Below, piece after piece: positions 20,288-29,660 of a DNA stretch of 64,000 nucleotides. Source of the stretch: Acinetobacter gandensis (GTDB taxonomy: Bacteria > Pseudomonadota > Gammaproteobacteria > Pseudomonadales > Moraxellaceae); the NCBI RefSeq assembly GCF_001678755.1, contig NZ_LZDS01000025.1, positions 62,001 to 126,000 of the forward strand, read 5' to 3'. Both the position numbers and the translations under genes were made by a program. Position 1 is the first letter of the stretch. Each line of letters begins with the position of its first letter. The notes below the pieces were generated by a model, which was given only the letters and a program-made list of their open reading frames with translations, was not told the origin of the DNA and did not search any database.

Positions 20288-20722
20288 ATGGATGCTTTTA
20301 TTTTAAAAGTCCTGATTTTTGTGGTGCTGTTTTGCATCGGCTGGGGATTTGGTCGTCATGCCGAACAAAAACATCTGAGAGAATTGGAAGAACAAGAACG
20401 AAGGTTGGCACATATTCGTGTAGACAATAATCGTTTTAAAACCAGTACACAGACAGGCCAAATGATTTCAAGTAATGTTGTCATTTCACATGATTACTTT
20501 AAGTATGTGATTGCCAACATTCAAAACTTTTTTGGGGGTCGTTTGACCAGCTATGAAAGTGTGGTCGAACGTGCGCGCCGTGAAGCGTTAGTTCGCTTAA
20601 AACAAGAAGCGGAAAATATGGGTGCAACTCATATTATGGGCTTACGTTTAAGTACAACTGAGCTGGGCATGCACGGCGGTATGGTTGAAGTATTTGCTTA
20701 TGGCACGGCAATTCAGGGTTAA
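20288..20722 (+). CDS. Membrane-anchored YbjQ-family protein
   Basis: This 144-residue protein adds an N-terminal transmembrane helix (ILKVLIFVVLFCIGWGFG) and a charged, Glu/Arg-rich linker to a YbjQ domain (FFGGRLTSYESVVERARREALVRLKQEAENMGATHIMGLRLST). The domain should face the cytoplasm or periplasm on a short stalk. It starts 3 bp after the soluble paralogue and ends at a terminator, which suggests the membrane copy recruits the soluble one. That pairing is inference. Confidence 0.82.
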   Translation: MDAFILKVLIFVVLFCIGWGFGRHAEQKHLRELEEQERRLAHIRVDNNRFKTSTQTGQMISSNVVISHDYFKYVIANIQNFFGGRLTSYESVVERARREALVRLKQEAENMGATHIMGLRLSTTELGMHGGMVEVFAYGTAIQG

Positions 20723-20727
20723 AAAAT

Positions 20728-20771
20728 AAAAAGCCTCCTATATCTTTATTGCTAGTCATGGAGGCTTTTTA
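20728..20771. terminator. Terminator between the YbjQ pair and the SDR gene
   Basis: Stem aaaagcctcc / ggaggctttt around a loop of about 20 nt, with A and T runs outside. It lies between convergent genes and can serve both. Confidence 0.78.
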
Positions 20772-20801
20772 AATTCATAAACTTTTGAAAATGGATCTGT
20801 A

Positions 20802-21608
20802 TTACTTCACTTTCATTTTACGAATCATCTTATATAAGGTCTTCGGCGATAGTCGTGATACCACAACGCCGAGTTTTTCCTTGCGACCACCTACTACAAT
20901 ATATTCTTGCCCTTGCTGTAAAGCTTTAATGGTTATTTTGGCAAAATCATCAGCTTCTAAACCATTGGCAGTGGCTTCATTGTCATAGCCTTGTGCTTTA
21001 CCTTCACCATTCAGTGCATTTATCGAAACATTGGTTTTAACAAAACCAGGGAAGATTACCGAAACTTCAATGCCATCTTGAGCAACTTCAGCCCGTAAGC
21101 TATTTGCCCACATGTGAATGGCTGCTTTGGCCGCCGAGTAAGACGCTCGATATTGCGTACCTAGCAAGCCTGCCACACTCGAGACAAAAGCAATACGCCC
21201 AGATTTTTGAGCTAGAAAGGTCGGTAATACCGTTTTGGTTAAGAATACTTGCGAGAAGTAATCTACTTCCATAATAGCGCGTTCTGTTTGCATGGACGTT
21301 TCACTAATCAAGGCACGTTGGCTAAGCCCGGCATTATTAATTAGCCAATCGATACGACCTTTACGCTGTAAAACTTGCTCATAGGCATGTCGCACTTGAT
21401 TTTCATTGGTTAAGTCTGCTGCAACAACTATATGATGCTCAGGGTTTGTAAGGCTTAAACGTACACTTTCCAATTCATCTACACGACGCGCCGTAAGAAT
21501 AAGCTGCGCCCCTTGTGCTGCACATTCTGCTGCCATGGTTTTACCAATACCGGATGATGCACCGGTAATCCACACCACTTTGCCATCTAAATTTTCAAAC
21601 TTTGCCAT
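20802..21608 (-). CDS. Short-chain dehydrogenase/reductase
   Basis: A classical SDR with the cofactor motif TGASSGIG near the N terminus, NNAG (WLINNAGLSQ), catalytic Ser in FVSSVAGLLG and the YSAAK pair (Tyr-x-x-x-Lys). The Arg pair in LTARR at the second strand suggests NADP(H). The overall pattern is like DHRS7-type, lipid-linked dehydrogenases, but the substrate is not known. I use ATG 21608 (MAKFENLDGKVVW) rather than the GTG at 21629. The unknown gene at 21641-22306 lies 32 bp upstream on the same strand, so the two probably form an operon. Confidence 0.88.
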   Translation of the reverse strand: MAKFENLDGKVVWITGASSGIGKTMAAECAAQGAQLILTARRVDELESVRLSLTNPEHHIVVAADLTNENQVRHAYEQVLQRKGRIDWLINNAGLSQRALISETSMQTERAIMEVDYFSQVFLTKTVLPTFLAQKSGRIAFVSSVAGLLGTQYRASYSAAKAAIHMWANSLRAEVAQDGIEVSVIFPGFVKTNVSINALNGEGKAQGYDNEATANGLEADDFAKITIKALQQGQEYIVVGGRKEKLGVVVSRLSPKTLYKMIRKMKVK

Positions 21609-21640
21609 GCGCGTGCCTATACCCTTCACTTTGTTTTTAA

Positions 21641-22306
21641 TTAACTTTTTACCGACTTATCATTAAAAAATGCCATGAAATGGTCAAAATATTGACTCAT
21701 GTCTTGTGCATTATAAGTTTTACCTAATTTATCAAAACGTTTATAACCCAATTGCGTGGTTAAATTAATGACACCATTTAAGGTTTTATCCACCACCATA
21801 TTAAACTTCAGCATTTTTTTTGGTTCACGCACTAAGTGTGTTACGCCCTCGTCCACCACTTTGGTAAAGGCTTTTAAAGCAGGCGATACATATTGATTAT
21901 TGCCTTCCTTCATTTGATTCACACAACCCAACAATTCGTTGGCAAGTGTGGCATCTACTGGATAATTCATAAAATGTTGACCATTTTCTTGATAAAAACG
22001 ACCATGTAAATAATTCACCATGGGTTTTAAACGGTCATTGCCAAAGAAAGACACCGACCATGGCATATACTTTCGGGTCGTTTCACGAATTTGCTGAATA
22101 ATTTTTTCAGACTCGTTATCTCCCGATTTATTCATACGCGCCATTTGACCAAACACTTGATCTAATATTTCGCAGGTAATATCTGCGAGATTGTCACCCA
22201 AAACTTTAGACTGGCTTTCAGACTCACCTGCATTTAATTTTTGATAAATCGAATCAAAACGTTGATAAGTTTCTGGCTGAATTTTAAGAAAAATTGAATA
22301 ACTCAT
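21641..22306 (-). CDS. Conserved protein of unknown function
   Basis: The 221-residue protein has no signal peptide and no membrane segment. It is mainly helical, with a basic C-terminal half (VREPKKMLKFNMVVDKTLNGVINLTTQLGYKRFDKLG). AGGAG lies at a good distance before the ATG, so it is well translated. I know no family for it. It precedes an SDR gene by 32 bp, which suggests a shared transcript and perhaps a role in lipid metabolism; nothing in the protein itself proves that. Confidence 0.72.
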   Translation of the reverse strand: MSYSIFLKIQPETYQRFDSIYQKLNAGESESQSKVLGDNLADITCEILDQVFGQMARMNKSGDNESEKIIQQIRETTRKYMPWSVSFFGNDRLKPMVNYLHGRFYQENGQHFMNYPVDATLANELLGCVNQMKEGNNQYVSPALKAFTKVVDEGVTHLVREPKKMLKFNMVVDKTLNGVINLTTQLGYKRFDKLGKTYNAQDMSQYFDHFMAFFNDKSVKS

Positions 22307-22492
22307 ATGATATTGCTCCTATTTTTATCTTAGTTTTGGGATCAATCTGTGTTTCTTGTACTTGCCCTATCATACGGACTCTTTTTTATACTGCCAATTG
22401 GCTAAAGTTTACATTCGCCCAACATCCCTAAATCGTCATTTTTTTTGCTACAATAGATCCAATTTTTTATCCACTTTTGATCTGTTTAGACT

Positions 22493-25387
22493 ATGACTGA
22501 TTCAGCGCAAAATATCGCGACAACCTACGATCCGACTGAGATCGAAAAAAAATGGTACCAAACTTGGGAAGAGCGTGGCTATTTCAAGCCCTCTCAAAAA
22601 GGTGAATCTTTTTGTATCATGATTCCACCGCCAAACGTCACTGGTAACTTGCACATGGGTCATGGTTTCAACAATGCCATTATGGATGCGTTGACTCGTT
22701 ATAACCGTATGTCTGGTAAAAATACCTTATGGCAACCGGGTACTGACCACGCTGGTATTGCTACACAAATGGTTGTAGAGCGTCAGTTGGGTGCACAAGG
22801 CGTGAGCCGTCATGACCTTGGCCGAGAAAAGTTCATTGAAAAAGTATGGGAATGGAAAGAACAATCTGGCGGTAACATTACCCGTCAAATTCGTCGTCTA
22901 GGCTCATCTGTAGACTGGTCACGTGAACGCTTTACCATGGATGAGGGTTTATCAAATGCTGTGAAAGAAGTGTTTGTAAAACTACACGAAGATGGTTTGA
23001 TCTACCGCGGTAAACGCCTTGTAAACTGGGATCCAAAATTACAAACTGCCCTTTCTGACTTAGAAGTTGAGTCTGATAAAGAAGAAGCAGGTTCACTTTG
23101 GCACTTCAAATACTTCTTTGAAGATAAATCAATTCGTACCCACGATGGCAAAGATCACATCGTTGTTGCGACCACTCGTCCTGAAACATTACTTGGTGAT
23201 ACAGCTGTAGCAGTTGCACTTGATGATGAACGCTATGCAGCGCTTGTTGGCAAAAACATTATTTTGCCTATTACTGGTCGTGCGGTTCCAATCGTTAAAG
23301 ACGAATATGTTGATAAAGAATTCGGTACAGGCTGTGTAAAAATCACCCCTGCGCATGACTTCAATGACTATGAAGTGGGTAAACGCTGCGAATTGCCAAT
23401 CATCAACATCTTCAACAAAAATGCTGAAGTTCTTGCTGAGTTTGAATACATCGCAAAAGCAGGCGAGCAAATTTCTAAAACCATTCCTGCTCCAGCAGAA
23501 TATGTTGGTTTAGAGCGTTTTGCTGCACGTAAACAATTGGTTGCTCAAGCTGAGGCTGAAGGCTGGTTAGACCAAATTCAACCGTACACACTTAAACCAC
23601 CTCGCGGTGACCGTTCAGGCGTGATTGTTGAACCATTACTGACTGACCAATGGTACGTAAAAATTGCACCACTTGCTGAGCCTGCCATTAAAGCGGTGAA
23701 AGATGGCGACATCAAATTTGTACCTGAGCAATATAGCAACATGTACATGGCTTGGATGAACAACATTCAAGACTGGTGTATTTCGCGTCAATTGTGGTGG
23801 GGTCACCGTATTCCAGCTTGGTACGACGTAGACGGCAATGTTTACGTAGGTCGTAATGAAGCTGAAGTTCGTGAGAAAAACGGTATTGCCGCTGACGTTG
23901 AACTGAACCAAGACGAAGATGTATTGGATACATGGTTCTCTTCAGGTCTTTGGACATTCTCAACTTTAGGTTGGACTGGCGACGCTGCGAAAGATAAAGA
24001 AAACTATTTCTTAAATACTTTCCACCCAACTGATGTATTGGTAACAGGTTTCGACATTATCTTCTTCTGGGTTGCCCGCATGATCATGATGACCATGCAC
24101 TTCATGAAAAATGAAGATGGCACACCACAAGTACCGTTTAAAACTGTGTATGTACACGGTTTGGTACGTGATGGCGAAGGTCAAAAAATGTCTAAATCTA
24201 AGGGTAATGTACTTGACCCATTAGACTTGATTGACGGTGTTGATCTTGAAACCTTAGTACAAAAACGTACTTATGGTTTGATGAACCCGAAACAAGCGTC
24301 GAAGATTGAGAAATCTACCCGTAAAGAATTCCCAGAAGGCATTCAATCTTACGGTACAGATGCCGTGCGTTTCACTTTCTGTGCGCTTGCCAACACGGGT
24401 CGTGACATTAAGTTCGACATGAAACGTGTTGAAGGCTACCGTAACTTTGCCAACAAAATCTGGAACGCAACCCGTTTCGTGATGATGAACTGCGAAGAGC
24501 AAGTGATTGGTCAAGAAGTTCGCCAAGACCTTTGGGAATTGCCTGAACAGTGGATCGTGAGCCGTCTACAAAAAGCGGAACAAGCTGTGCAAACAGCATT
24601 TGCGACGTATCGTTTAGACTTAGCTGCACAAGCGATTTACGAGTTCATTTGGAATGAATACTGTGACTGGTATGTAGAACTCACTAAGCCTGTTCTCAAT
24701 GACGAAAATGTATCGGTTGAGCGTAAAGCTGAAGTACGTCGTGTTCTTCTTTCTGTAATGGAAGCGTCTTTACGTTTAGCACATCCGTTGATGCCGTACC
24801 TTACAGAAGAAATCTGGCAAACACTTGCGCCGAAACTGAACATCGTTGGCGAAACGATTATGCTTGCGCAGTACCCTGTTGCTGACCAAGCGCTTATCAA
24901 CGAACAAGCTGAAGCTGATATGCAATGGCTGCAAGGTTTGATTGGTGCGGTACGTAACATCCGTGGTGAGATGGGTCTAGGGAATGCGCGCTTGTTGCCT
25001 GTTCTGCTTCAAAACACAACGGATGCTGAAAAAGCACAAATCGCACGTATTGAACCATTATTTAAGGCATTGGCTAAAGTTGAAAGCATCACGTTCTTGG
25101 GTGATGCTGAACAACCGCCATTGTCTTCTTCATCTGTAGTGGGTCATGTGTCTGTATTCGTTCCTATGAAGGGTTTAATTGACCCTAAAGCGGAATTGGC
25201 TCGTCTACAAAAAGACTTAGACAAGGTTCAAAAACAACATGACCAAATTGCCAACAAACTTTCTAATGAAGGTTTCGTAAGCAAAGCACCTGCTGCTGTG
25301 GTTGAAGGTGAGAAAGTGAAGCTTGCTGAGTTTGCTGATCAGTTAGCGAAGATTAAAGCGAATATGGAGCAGATTGCAGCGCTTTAA
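22493..25387 (+). CDS. valS: Valine--tRNA ligase
   Basis: ValRS charges tRNA-Val and edits mischarged threonine. The class I signatures are HMGH in [18 protein letters not shown] and KMSKS in [14 protein letters not shown]. The editing domain ([15 protein letters not shown]) lies between them. The C terminus is a coiled-coil arm ([18 protein letters not shown]) that holds the tRNA. At 964 residues it is full length. A TACAAT -10 box lies at 22449-22454 without a clear -35. The gene ends at a strong terminator, directly next to the defence-like gene pair. Confidence 0.98.
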   Translation: MTDSAQNIATTYDPTEIEKKWYQTWEERGYFKPSQKGESFCIMIPPPNVTGNLHMGHGFNNAIMDALTRYNRMSGKNTLWQPGTDHAGIATQMVVERQLGAQGVSRHDLGREKFIEKVWEWKEQSGGNITRQIRRLGSSVDWSRERFTMDEGLSNAVKEVFVKLHEDGLIYRGKRLVNWDPKLQTALSDLEVESDKEEAGSLWHFKYFFEDKSIRTHDGKDHIVVATTRPETLLGDTAVAVALDDERYAALVGKNIILPITGRAVPIVKDEYVDKEFGTGCVKITPAHDFNDYEVGKRCELPIINIFNKNAEVLAEFEYIAKAGEQISKTIPAPAEYVGLERFAARKQLVAQAEAEGWLDQIQPYTLKPPRGDRSGVIVEPLLTDQWYVKIAPLAEPAIKAVKDGDIKFVPEQYSNMYMAWMNNIQDWCISRQLWWGHRIPAWYDVDGNVYVGRNEAEVREKNGIAADVELNQDEDVLDTWFSSGLWTFSTLGWTGDAAKDKENYFLNTFHPTDVLVTGFDIIFFWVARMIMMTMHFMKNEDGTPQVPFKTVYVHGLVRDGEGQKMSKSKGNVLDPLDLIDGVDLETLVQKRTYGLMNPKQASKIEKSTRKEFPEGIQSYGTDAVRFTFCALANTGRDIKFDMKRVEGYRNFANKIWNATRFVMMNCEEQVIGQEVRQDLWELPEQWIVSRLQKAEQAVQTAFATYRLDLAAQAIYEFIWNEYCDWYVELTKPVLNDENVSVERKAEVRRVLLSVMEASLRLAHPLMPYLTEEIWQTLAPKLNIVGETIMLAQYPVADQALINEQAEADMQWLQGLIGAVRNIRGEMGLGNARLLPVLLQNTTDAEKAQIARIEPLFKALAKVESITFLGDAEQPPLSSSSVVGHVSVFVPMKGLIDPKAELARLQKDLDKVQKQHDQIANKLSNEGFVSKAPAAVVEGEKVKLAEFADQLAKIKANMEQIAAL

Positions 25388-25402
25388 TGCTGTAGTTTGA
25401 TT

Positions 25403-25434
25403 CAAAAAATCCCCTCGAATGAGGGGATTTTTTA
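25403..25434. terminator. Bidirectional terminator between valS and the HerA gene
   Basis: Stem aaaaaatcccctc / gaggggatttttt with a 4 nt loop. It follows the valS stop by 15 bp. Its T-run contains the TAA stop (25432-25434) of the convergent HerA gene, so both genes end on one hairpin. Confidence 0.9.
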
Positions 25435-27180
25435 TTTCCATTTTTGGCAAATGTCTTCAAATGCAACGTCTTTCCATTGCTCTTTCCATAACGTCCAATA
25501 TGGAATATCACTAGAAGATGGCTCAGGATTACAACGATCTATAGTAACGATAGATGGGAGTACTATTGAATCTCCTACTAGCAATGCATCACCTTGATGC
25601 AAGCTAGGCAAAATATCGATAATACCACCAAGCGAATCGGGTAAAAGTTTTCTTACATAGTTTTGATCGACAGGGTTTGTAAGTCGCATCGAAATAAAAT
25701 TATTACATTGAGCAAAAATAGTTTCAGAAATTTCTGATGGTCTTTGACTAGATAACATTAATGTTATCCCATACTTTCTTCCTTCTTTAGCAATTCGCTC
25801 GATTGCAATTTTAGATGCTCGATACTTTGTTAGTTCACTGTTAGGAACATACTTATGTGCTTCTTCGTAAACCATTAAAATAGGAACATCATTATTAATT
25901 TTCTCTTCAGCATTAAGCTCAAATCTATGTCTTTTATAAAAATATCCATAATCGAATATTAATCTAGAAATTACTGAAACAGTAATTGTCAGCACTTCAA
26001 ATGGAACATCACTTAAATCTATTACAGTAATATTAGATTCTTTATCTTTTTCAAAGCCTAAAATTTGTTTAAGAACATTCACAAACTCTATATCTTTAAG
26101 GTCGTTATTAAACATAAAACTTAAACGATCTTGTCTAATTTTTTCACTCAAACGATTATAGAATTTATCTAATGTTCCATCAGCATACATACCCTTATTA
26201 ACATACGAATTTTTCGTAGGTAAAAACTTTAATTGCCTATCAAAAAAATAATTGATTTTTTCATCATCATTTTGAAAATAATAACCAACATCCTTATCAA
26301 TATTTGCATCATCAATCATGCAATTATCTGGATTTTTAGAACTTTTAGTTTCATTTTTTAAATTAAAAATAGCATTAACAACTTCGTTTAAATCAAATTT
26401 TATTGGAGTATCATAAAAAATATTAGATATATCAGGGTTATGCTTTTTCTTATTAAGTGTAACTATTTTCCTAAATATTGAAGACTGATTATAATTATCA
26501 CGTTCACCTGTATCCAATAAAATTTCTTCTAACTCATCACTATTAAGTAACCAATATGGTATTTCCAACGTATTAATATCTAAAAAATTAGCATTCGGAA
26601 ATGCATTTTTATATTCAGAGTGAATATCAAAAATAATAATATGAGAATTATTCAGACTAAACTTACCACTTTTTGCAGATACTGCTGTTTGTAGAATTTT
26701 AGATAACGTATGTGACTTTCCTGAGCCTGTTGAACCCAAAATGGCAATATGTTTATTAAAGAATTTATTACCATCTATTGGTATTAGAACATTTTTATTA
26801 GTACTTAATTTACAAAAATTTAAACGTTTATCCTCTGAAATTGAATTATAAATCGCTCTAATATCCTCTAATGTAGCTGGTTGCACTAACTTAGGTGGAA
26901 TTGCAATTGTGTCGCCACCTCTTGTAAATTCACCATCTTCCAATACACCTAATGGTAATGCTTCTATTAGATAAATTCTTTGGGTATTGTGATCAATTCC
27001 AATTGTAAAATTTTCAATAACAGCAATCAGTATGGCATCATCATTATTAGTCACTCTAATGTATGATCCAACTTTTAATGATTCATTAGGTAGCTTAAAA
27101 TCTTCAAGATTTGTAACCTGCACAATAATTTTATTAGGTTTTACTGATATTACTTCTGCTAAACATCCTGTATCACTCAC
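25432..27180 (-). CDS. HerA-type hexameric ATPase of a putative defence pair
   Basis: HerA-FtsK ATPases form rings that pump or sense DNA and work with a nuclease. Domains in the 582 residues: a HAS-barrel at the N terminus (about 1-100, CLAEVISVKPNKIIVQV), Walker A GSTGSGKSHT (149-158), the strand-end IIIFDIHSEY (181-190), a long Asn/Lys/Asp-rich helical insert (about 215-380), the catalytic VYEEAH (437-442) and the EGRKYGITLMLSSQRPSEIS segment (about 466-485). The start is GTG at 27180, inside the 3' end of the upstream nuclease gene (8 nt overlap), so expression is coupled. Base composition is visibly more AT-rich than in valS. HerA paired with DUF4297, SIR2 or related effectors is an established anti-phage arrangement. 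A role in DNA end resection with NurA is less likely, because no NurA gene is present. Confidence 0.88.
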   Translation of the reverse strand: MSDTGCLAEVISVKPNKIIVQVTNLEDFKLPNESLKVGSYIRVTNNDDAILIAVIENFTIGIDHNTQRIYLIEALPLGVLEDGEFTRGGDTIAIPPKLVQPATLEDIRAIYNSISEDKRLNFCKLSTNKNVLIPIDGNKFFNKHIAILGSTGSGKSHTLSKILQTAVSAKSGKFSLNNSHIIIFDIHSEYKNAFPNANFLDINTLEIPYWLLNSDELEEILLDTGERDNYNQSSIFRKIVTLNKKKHNPDISNIFYDTPIKFDLNEVVNAIFNLKNETKSSKNPDNCMIDDANIDKDVGYYFQNDDEKINYFFDRQLKFLPTKNSYVNKGMYADGTLDKFYNRLSEKIRQDRLSFMFNNDLKDIEFVNVLKQILGFEKDKESNITVIDLSDVPFEVLTITVSVISRLIFDYGYFYKRHRFELNAEEKINNDVPILMVYEEAHKYVPNSELTKYRASKIAIERIAKEGRKYGITLMLSSQRPSEISETIFAQCNNFISMRLTNPVDQNYVRKLLPDSLGGIIDILPSLHQGDALLVGDSIVLPSIVTIDRCNPEPSSSDIPYWTLWKEQWKDVAFEDICQKWK

Positions 27181-28408
27181 AAATCATTCCCCTCAAACAA
27201 TCTAAATTTGAAAAATAAATATCAAAAGAATCATCAATATCTATAAATGGATTTTTTGAATACATTTGGTAAATATATTTATTTGAAATTTTTTCTTGAT
27301 GTAATTGATTAAAATCATCAAGATCATTAATGATTTTCAAAAAAACTCTATAAGGATTACCATAATCTACAACATCTCGTATAAATAATTTAGGATCAAA
27401 ACTACTTCCTTTATAGTAATAACCATCTTCTATTAAAAAATTTTCACTTATCAATTCTTTTTTAATTTTGCACAGATCTTCATCTTTAAAATTATGTAAA
27501 TATACATAAGGACAAAATTTTTCAACTTGTCTTACAGCATGTTGATTTGACCATTTATGACTAATACTCTTTAAAAGATTTTTTATTTCATAATAATCGA
27601 TACCTGATGCATCTATCAAAAAAAACCTATTAAATTTAGACTGAGTATTATTAAAATATCTTTTTCTTATTGACTTAGAGTACCTTTCTCCACTTACTCT
27701 TTCCAAATACCAATGATCAAAAATCATTTTTTTAGAATACTTGAGATCACCAATGAATCGACTTTTCGTAATTTTTCTTTCGGTTTCCAATTGGTTTTTG
27801 GCTAAATTTCGTATGATATAGATACTTTTTGCATAAAAAAACTCTGCATCACCACTAGTACATATATTTAGTTCAGATAGTTTTTGCAGTATGGACTCAT
27901 GCTGTTGATCTAAAGATTGACCATCAATATTAAGAGTTAACTTACTTAAAAATAGTTCTAAATTTTCATCATTTAAACTTAACTCTTCATGAATTTTCGT
28001 GGTTACACTCGGTTTATCTTCTTTTTCTTGTGTTTTACTTGTTAAAAGGCTCTCTTTAAGATAAGCAATACTAATAGGAAGTAGGATTTTATCTTGTCCA
28101 CTTTTATAATGACCAAATAATTTATATTGTATTAATTCTTTACCGTCTTTAACTCTTTTTGAAAAATCTTTAACCATCCAAACTATAGCTTCTTTAATTT
28201 TTGATGGCGTAAAATCGCTTTTTTCATAATATTTACATTGTATGGCAACTGTTTCACAGCCTATCTGCTCAATATCAATATCTTCAATACCTTCAACAGT
28301 AAAACTAGCATTTTCATCTTCATGGTTCAGGATTTGCAGAATCGTATTATCAAACTGATATAAATAGCCCCTAATTGTATCTATCGCCTGTCTATTTGGC
28401 TCAGACAT
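27173..28408 (-). CDS. DUF4297/Cap4-like nuclease partner of HerA
   Basis: The N-terminal 65 residues follow the DUF4297 (Cap4-type, PD-(D/E)XK) nuclease pattern: GYLYQ (14-18), FTVEGIEDIDI with the acidic pair E39 and D43, and AIQCKYY with the Q-x-K core (Q57, K59). The other 340 or so residues match nothing I know and are rich in Lys, Asp, Tyr and Phe, probably a sensor or HerA-docking part. ATG 28408 is preferred to GTG 28414 because AGGGGTG stands just ahead of it. Its end overlaps the HerA start by 8 nt. The inferred role is DNA or nucleotide destruction upon infection, by analogy with HerA-DUF4297 systems. The pair could also be an unlisted subtype. Confidence 0.72.
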   Translation of the reverse strand: MSEPNRQAIDTIRGYLYQFDNTILQILNHEDENASFTVEGIEDIDIEQIGCETVAIQCKYYEKSDFTPSKIKEAIVWMVKDFSKRVKDGKELIQYKLFGHYKSGQDKILLPISIAYLKESLLTSKTQEKEDKPSVTTKIHEELSLNDENLELFLSKLTLNIDGQSLDQQHESILQKLSELNICTSGDAEFFYAKSIYIIRNLAKNQLETERKITKSRFIGDLKYSKKMIFDHWYLERVSGERYSKSIRKRYFNNTQSKFNRFFLIDASGIDYYEIKNLLKSISHKWSNQHAVRQVEKFCPYVYLHNFKDEDLCKIKKELISENFLIEDGYYYKGSSFDPKLFIRDVVDYGNPYRVFLKIINDLDDFNQLHQEKISNKYIYQMYSKNPFIDIDDSFDIYFSNLDCLRGMICE

Positions 28409-28507
28409 TTTCACCCCTATAGAAATAAAAATTAAAAAAATAATTGATTATTCTATATTCAGTTCAAAAAATTATCTAATATTTTTATACACTTATTTAC
28501 TTCTCGG

Positions 28508-29542
28508 TTAAAGCACCCCATGCTCCAACAACATCTCCAACCCACGCTCTTTCCCCATAAAACTCAACCTTTGCTTTTCCGCTTTCAGCTGTTGCTTCAT
28601 CGCAGACACATCCGCATCAATCTGTTTATACAACTGCTCAATATTGAGTTGCCCTTTGGACTTTTGCACCGCAATTTTGGCTTTATTTGACCAAACGAGC
28701 GAATCTATCAATTCCTGAATTTGCTGCTTTAAAGCTTGGCTTTGCACTTCCAAAGCCTGTTGGTAAAACTTCACTTGCTCCGCAGTTAAACCTTTATTTG
28801 AACCCTGCTTACTTTGTTCCACTTCAAGCTGAAGTTTCAATAAAAAGAATAAATCTTCCTGTTCATAGGCGTCATTGGCACGTTGTAAAAGCTCAGTTTT
28901 CTCAGCTTTTTTAGATTCATCAGGCTCACGGTCAGGGTGAATGATCGAAGCAATTTTTAGATAGACTGTTTTGAGTGATTGGTTCACTAACTTTTCAGCT
29001 TGGGCTTGTTTCTCTTGCTGACGTTTGAGCTTGGCTTGCTCACGTGCTTGTTGGTATTGATCGCTATTCCAATCCTCATCAAAGCTTTCTTCTTGAACGT
29101 TAGACGCTATATTTTCAGACGCTTCAAAAAACTCATCTTTCTTCTTGGATTTTTTCTTATCGTACTCGTTCGCCTGTACATAATAAGCATACATCTTCTC
29201 AACCTCATCCACCTGCTGTTGATTCAGCATACGAGAACCTTGCAGTAGACGAGTAAGGGCTTGGATTTTATCTTCAACAGTCGATGTATCAGTTTTGCTG
29301 AAACGGTATAAATTCAAGCTATTCCACAAGGTCTGCATTTGTTCATACAGCGTAGCGTATAGATCCCGATAGACAGGCATGAGTGCCTTTTGACTATAAG
29401 CACGAATCTCATCTTTAGCATTTTGCCAAGCAGCCAACAATAATTTTTGCTGTTCAATCTCATCAATTAAACGATTGAGCTTTTTATCGGGTGTGGCGGG
29501 CTCTAGTTGGGTTTGATGCGTGGTTTTTAAATCGAAAGACAT
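28508..29542 (-). CDS. J-domain protein
   Basis: The 344-residue protein carries a degenerate J domain in its middle: KTVYLKIASIIHPDREPDESKK with the HPD tripeptide that stimulates DnaK, followed by LLQRANDAYEQED. Long Lys/Glu/Gln-rich coiled coils flank it (about 10-110 and 245-330). There is no Gly/Phe-rich or zinc-finger part, so it is a type III J protein with an unknown client. The start ATG at 29542 has no close rival. It lies upstream of the HerA pair on the same strand with 99 bp between; this gene looks native and not part of the insertion. Confidence 0.82.
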   Translation of the reverse strand: MSFDLKTTHQTQLEPATPDKKLNRLIDEIEQQKLLLAAWQNAKDEIRAYSQKALMPVYRDLYATLYEQMQTLWNSLNLYRFSKTDTSTVEDKIQALTRLLQGSRMLNQQQVDEVEKMYAYYVQANEYDKKKSKKKDEFFEASENIASNVQEESFDEDWNSDQYQQAREQAKLKRQQEKQAQAEKLVNQSLKTVYLKIASIIHPDREPDESKKAEKTELLQRANDAYEQEDLFFLLKLQLEVEQSKQGSNKGLTAEQVKFYQQALEVQSQALKQQIQELIDSLVWSNKAKIAVQKSKGQLNIEQLYKQIDADVSAMKQQLKAEKQRLSFMGKERGLEMLLEHGVL

Positions 29543-29660
29543 ACATGAAAACGTACAGCGAAAATATCATTATAGCTGAAAACACAGCCTCCCAAGCAGT
29601 GCTACATAATGTATGTCGTGTCGTTCATGCAGCATCGATTGGATAATTAAAAAAAATCAC

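Noticed and set aside
25432..27180. HerA-NurA DNA end resection pair
   Set aside because: The partner does not look like NurA, and bacteria of this group use RecBCD-type enzymes. A defence role fits better.
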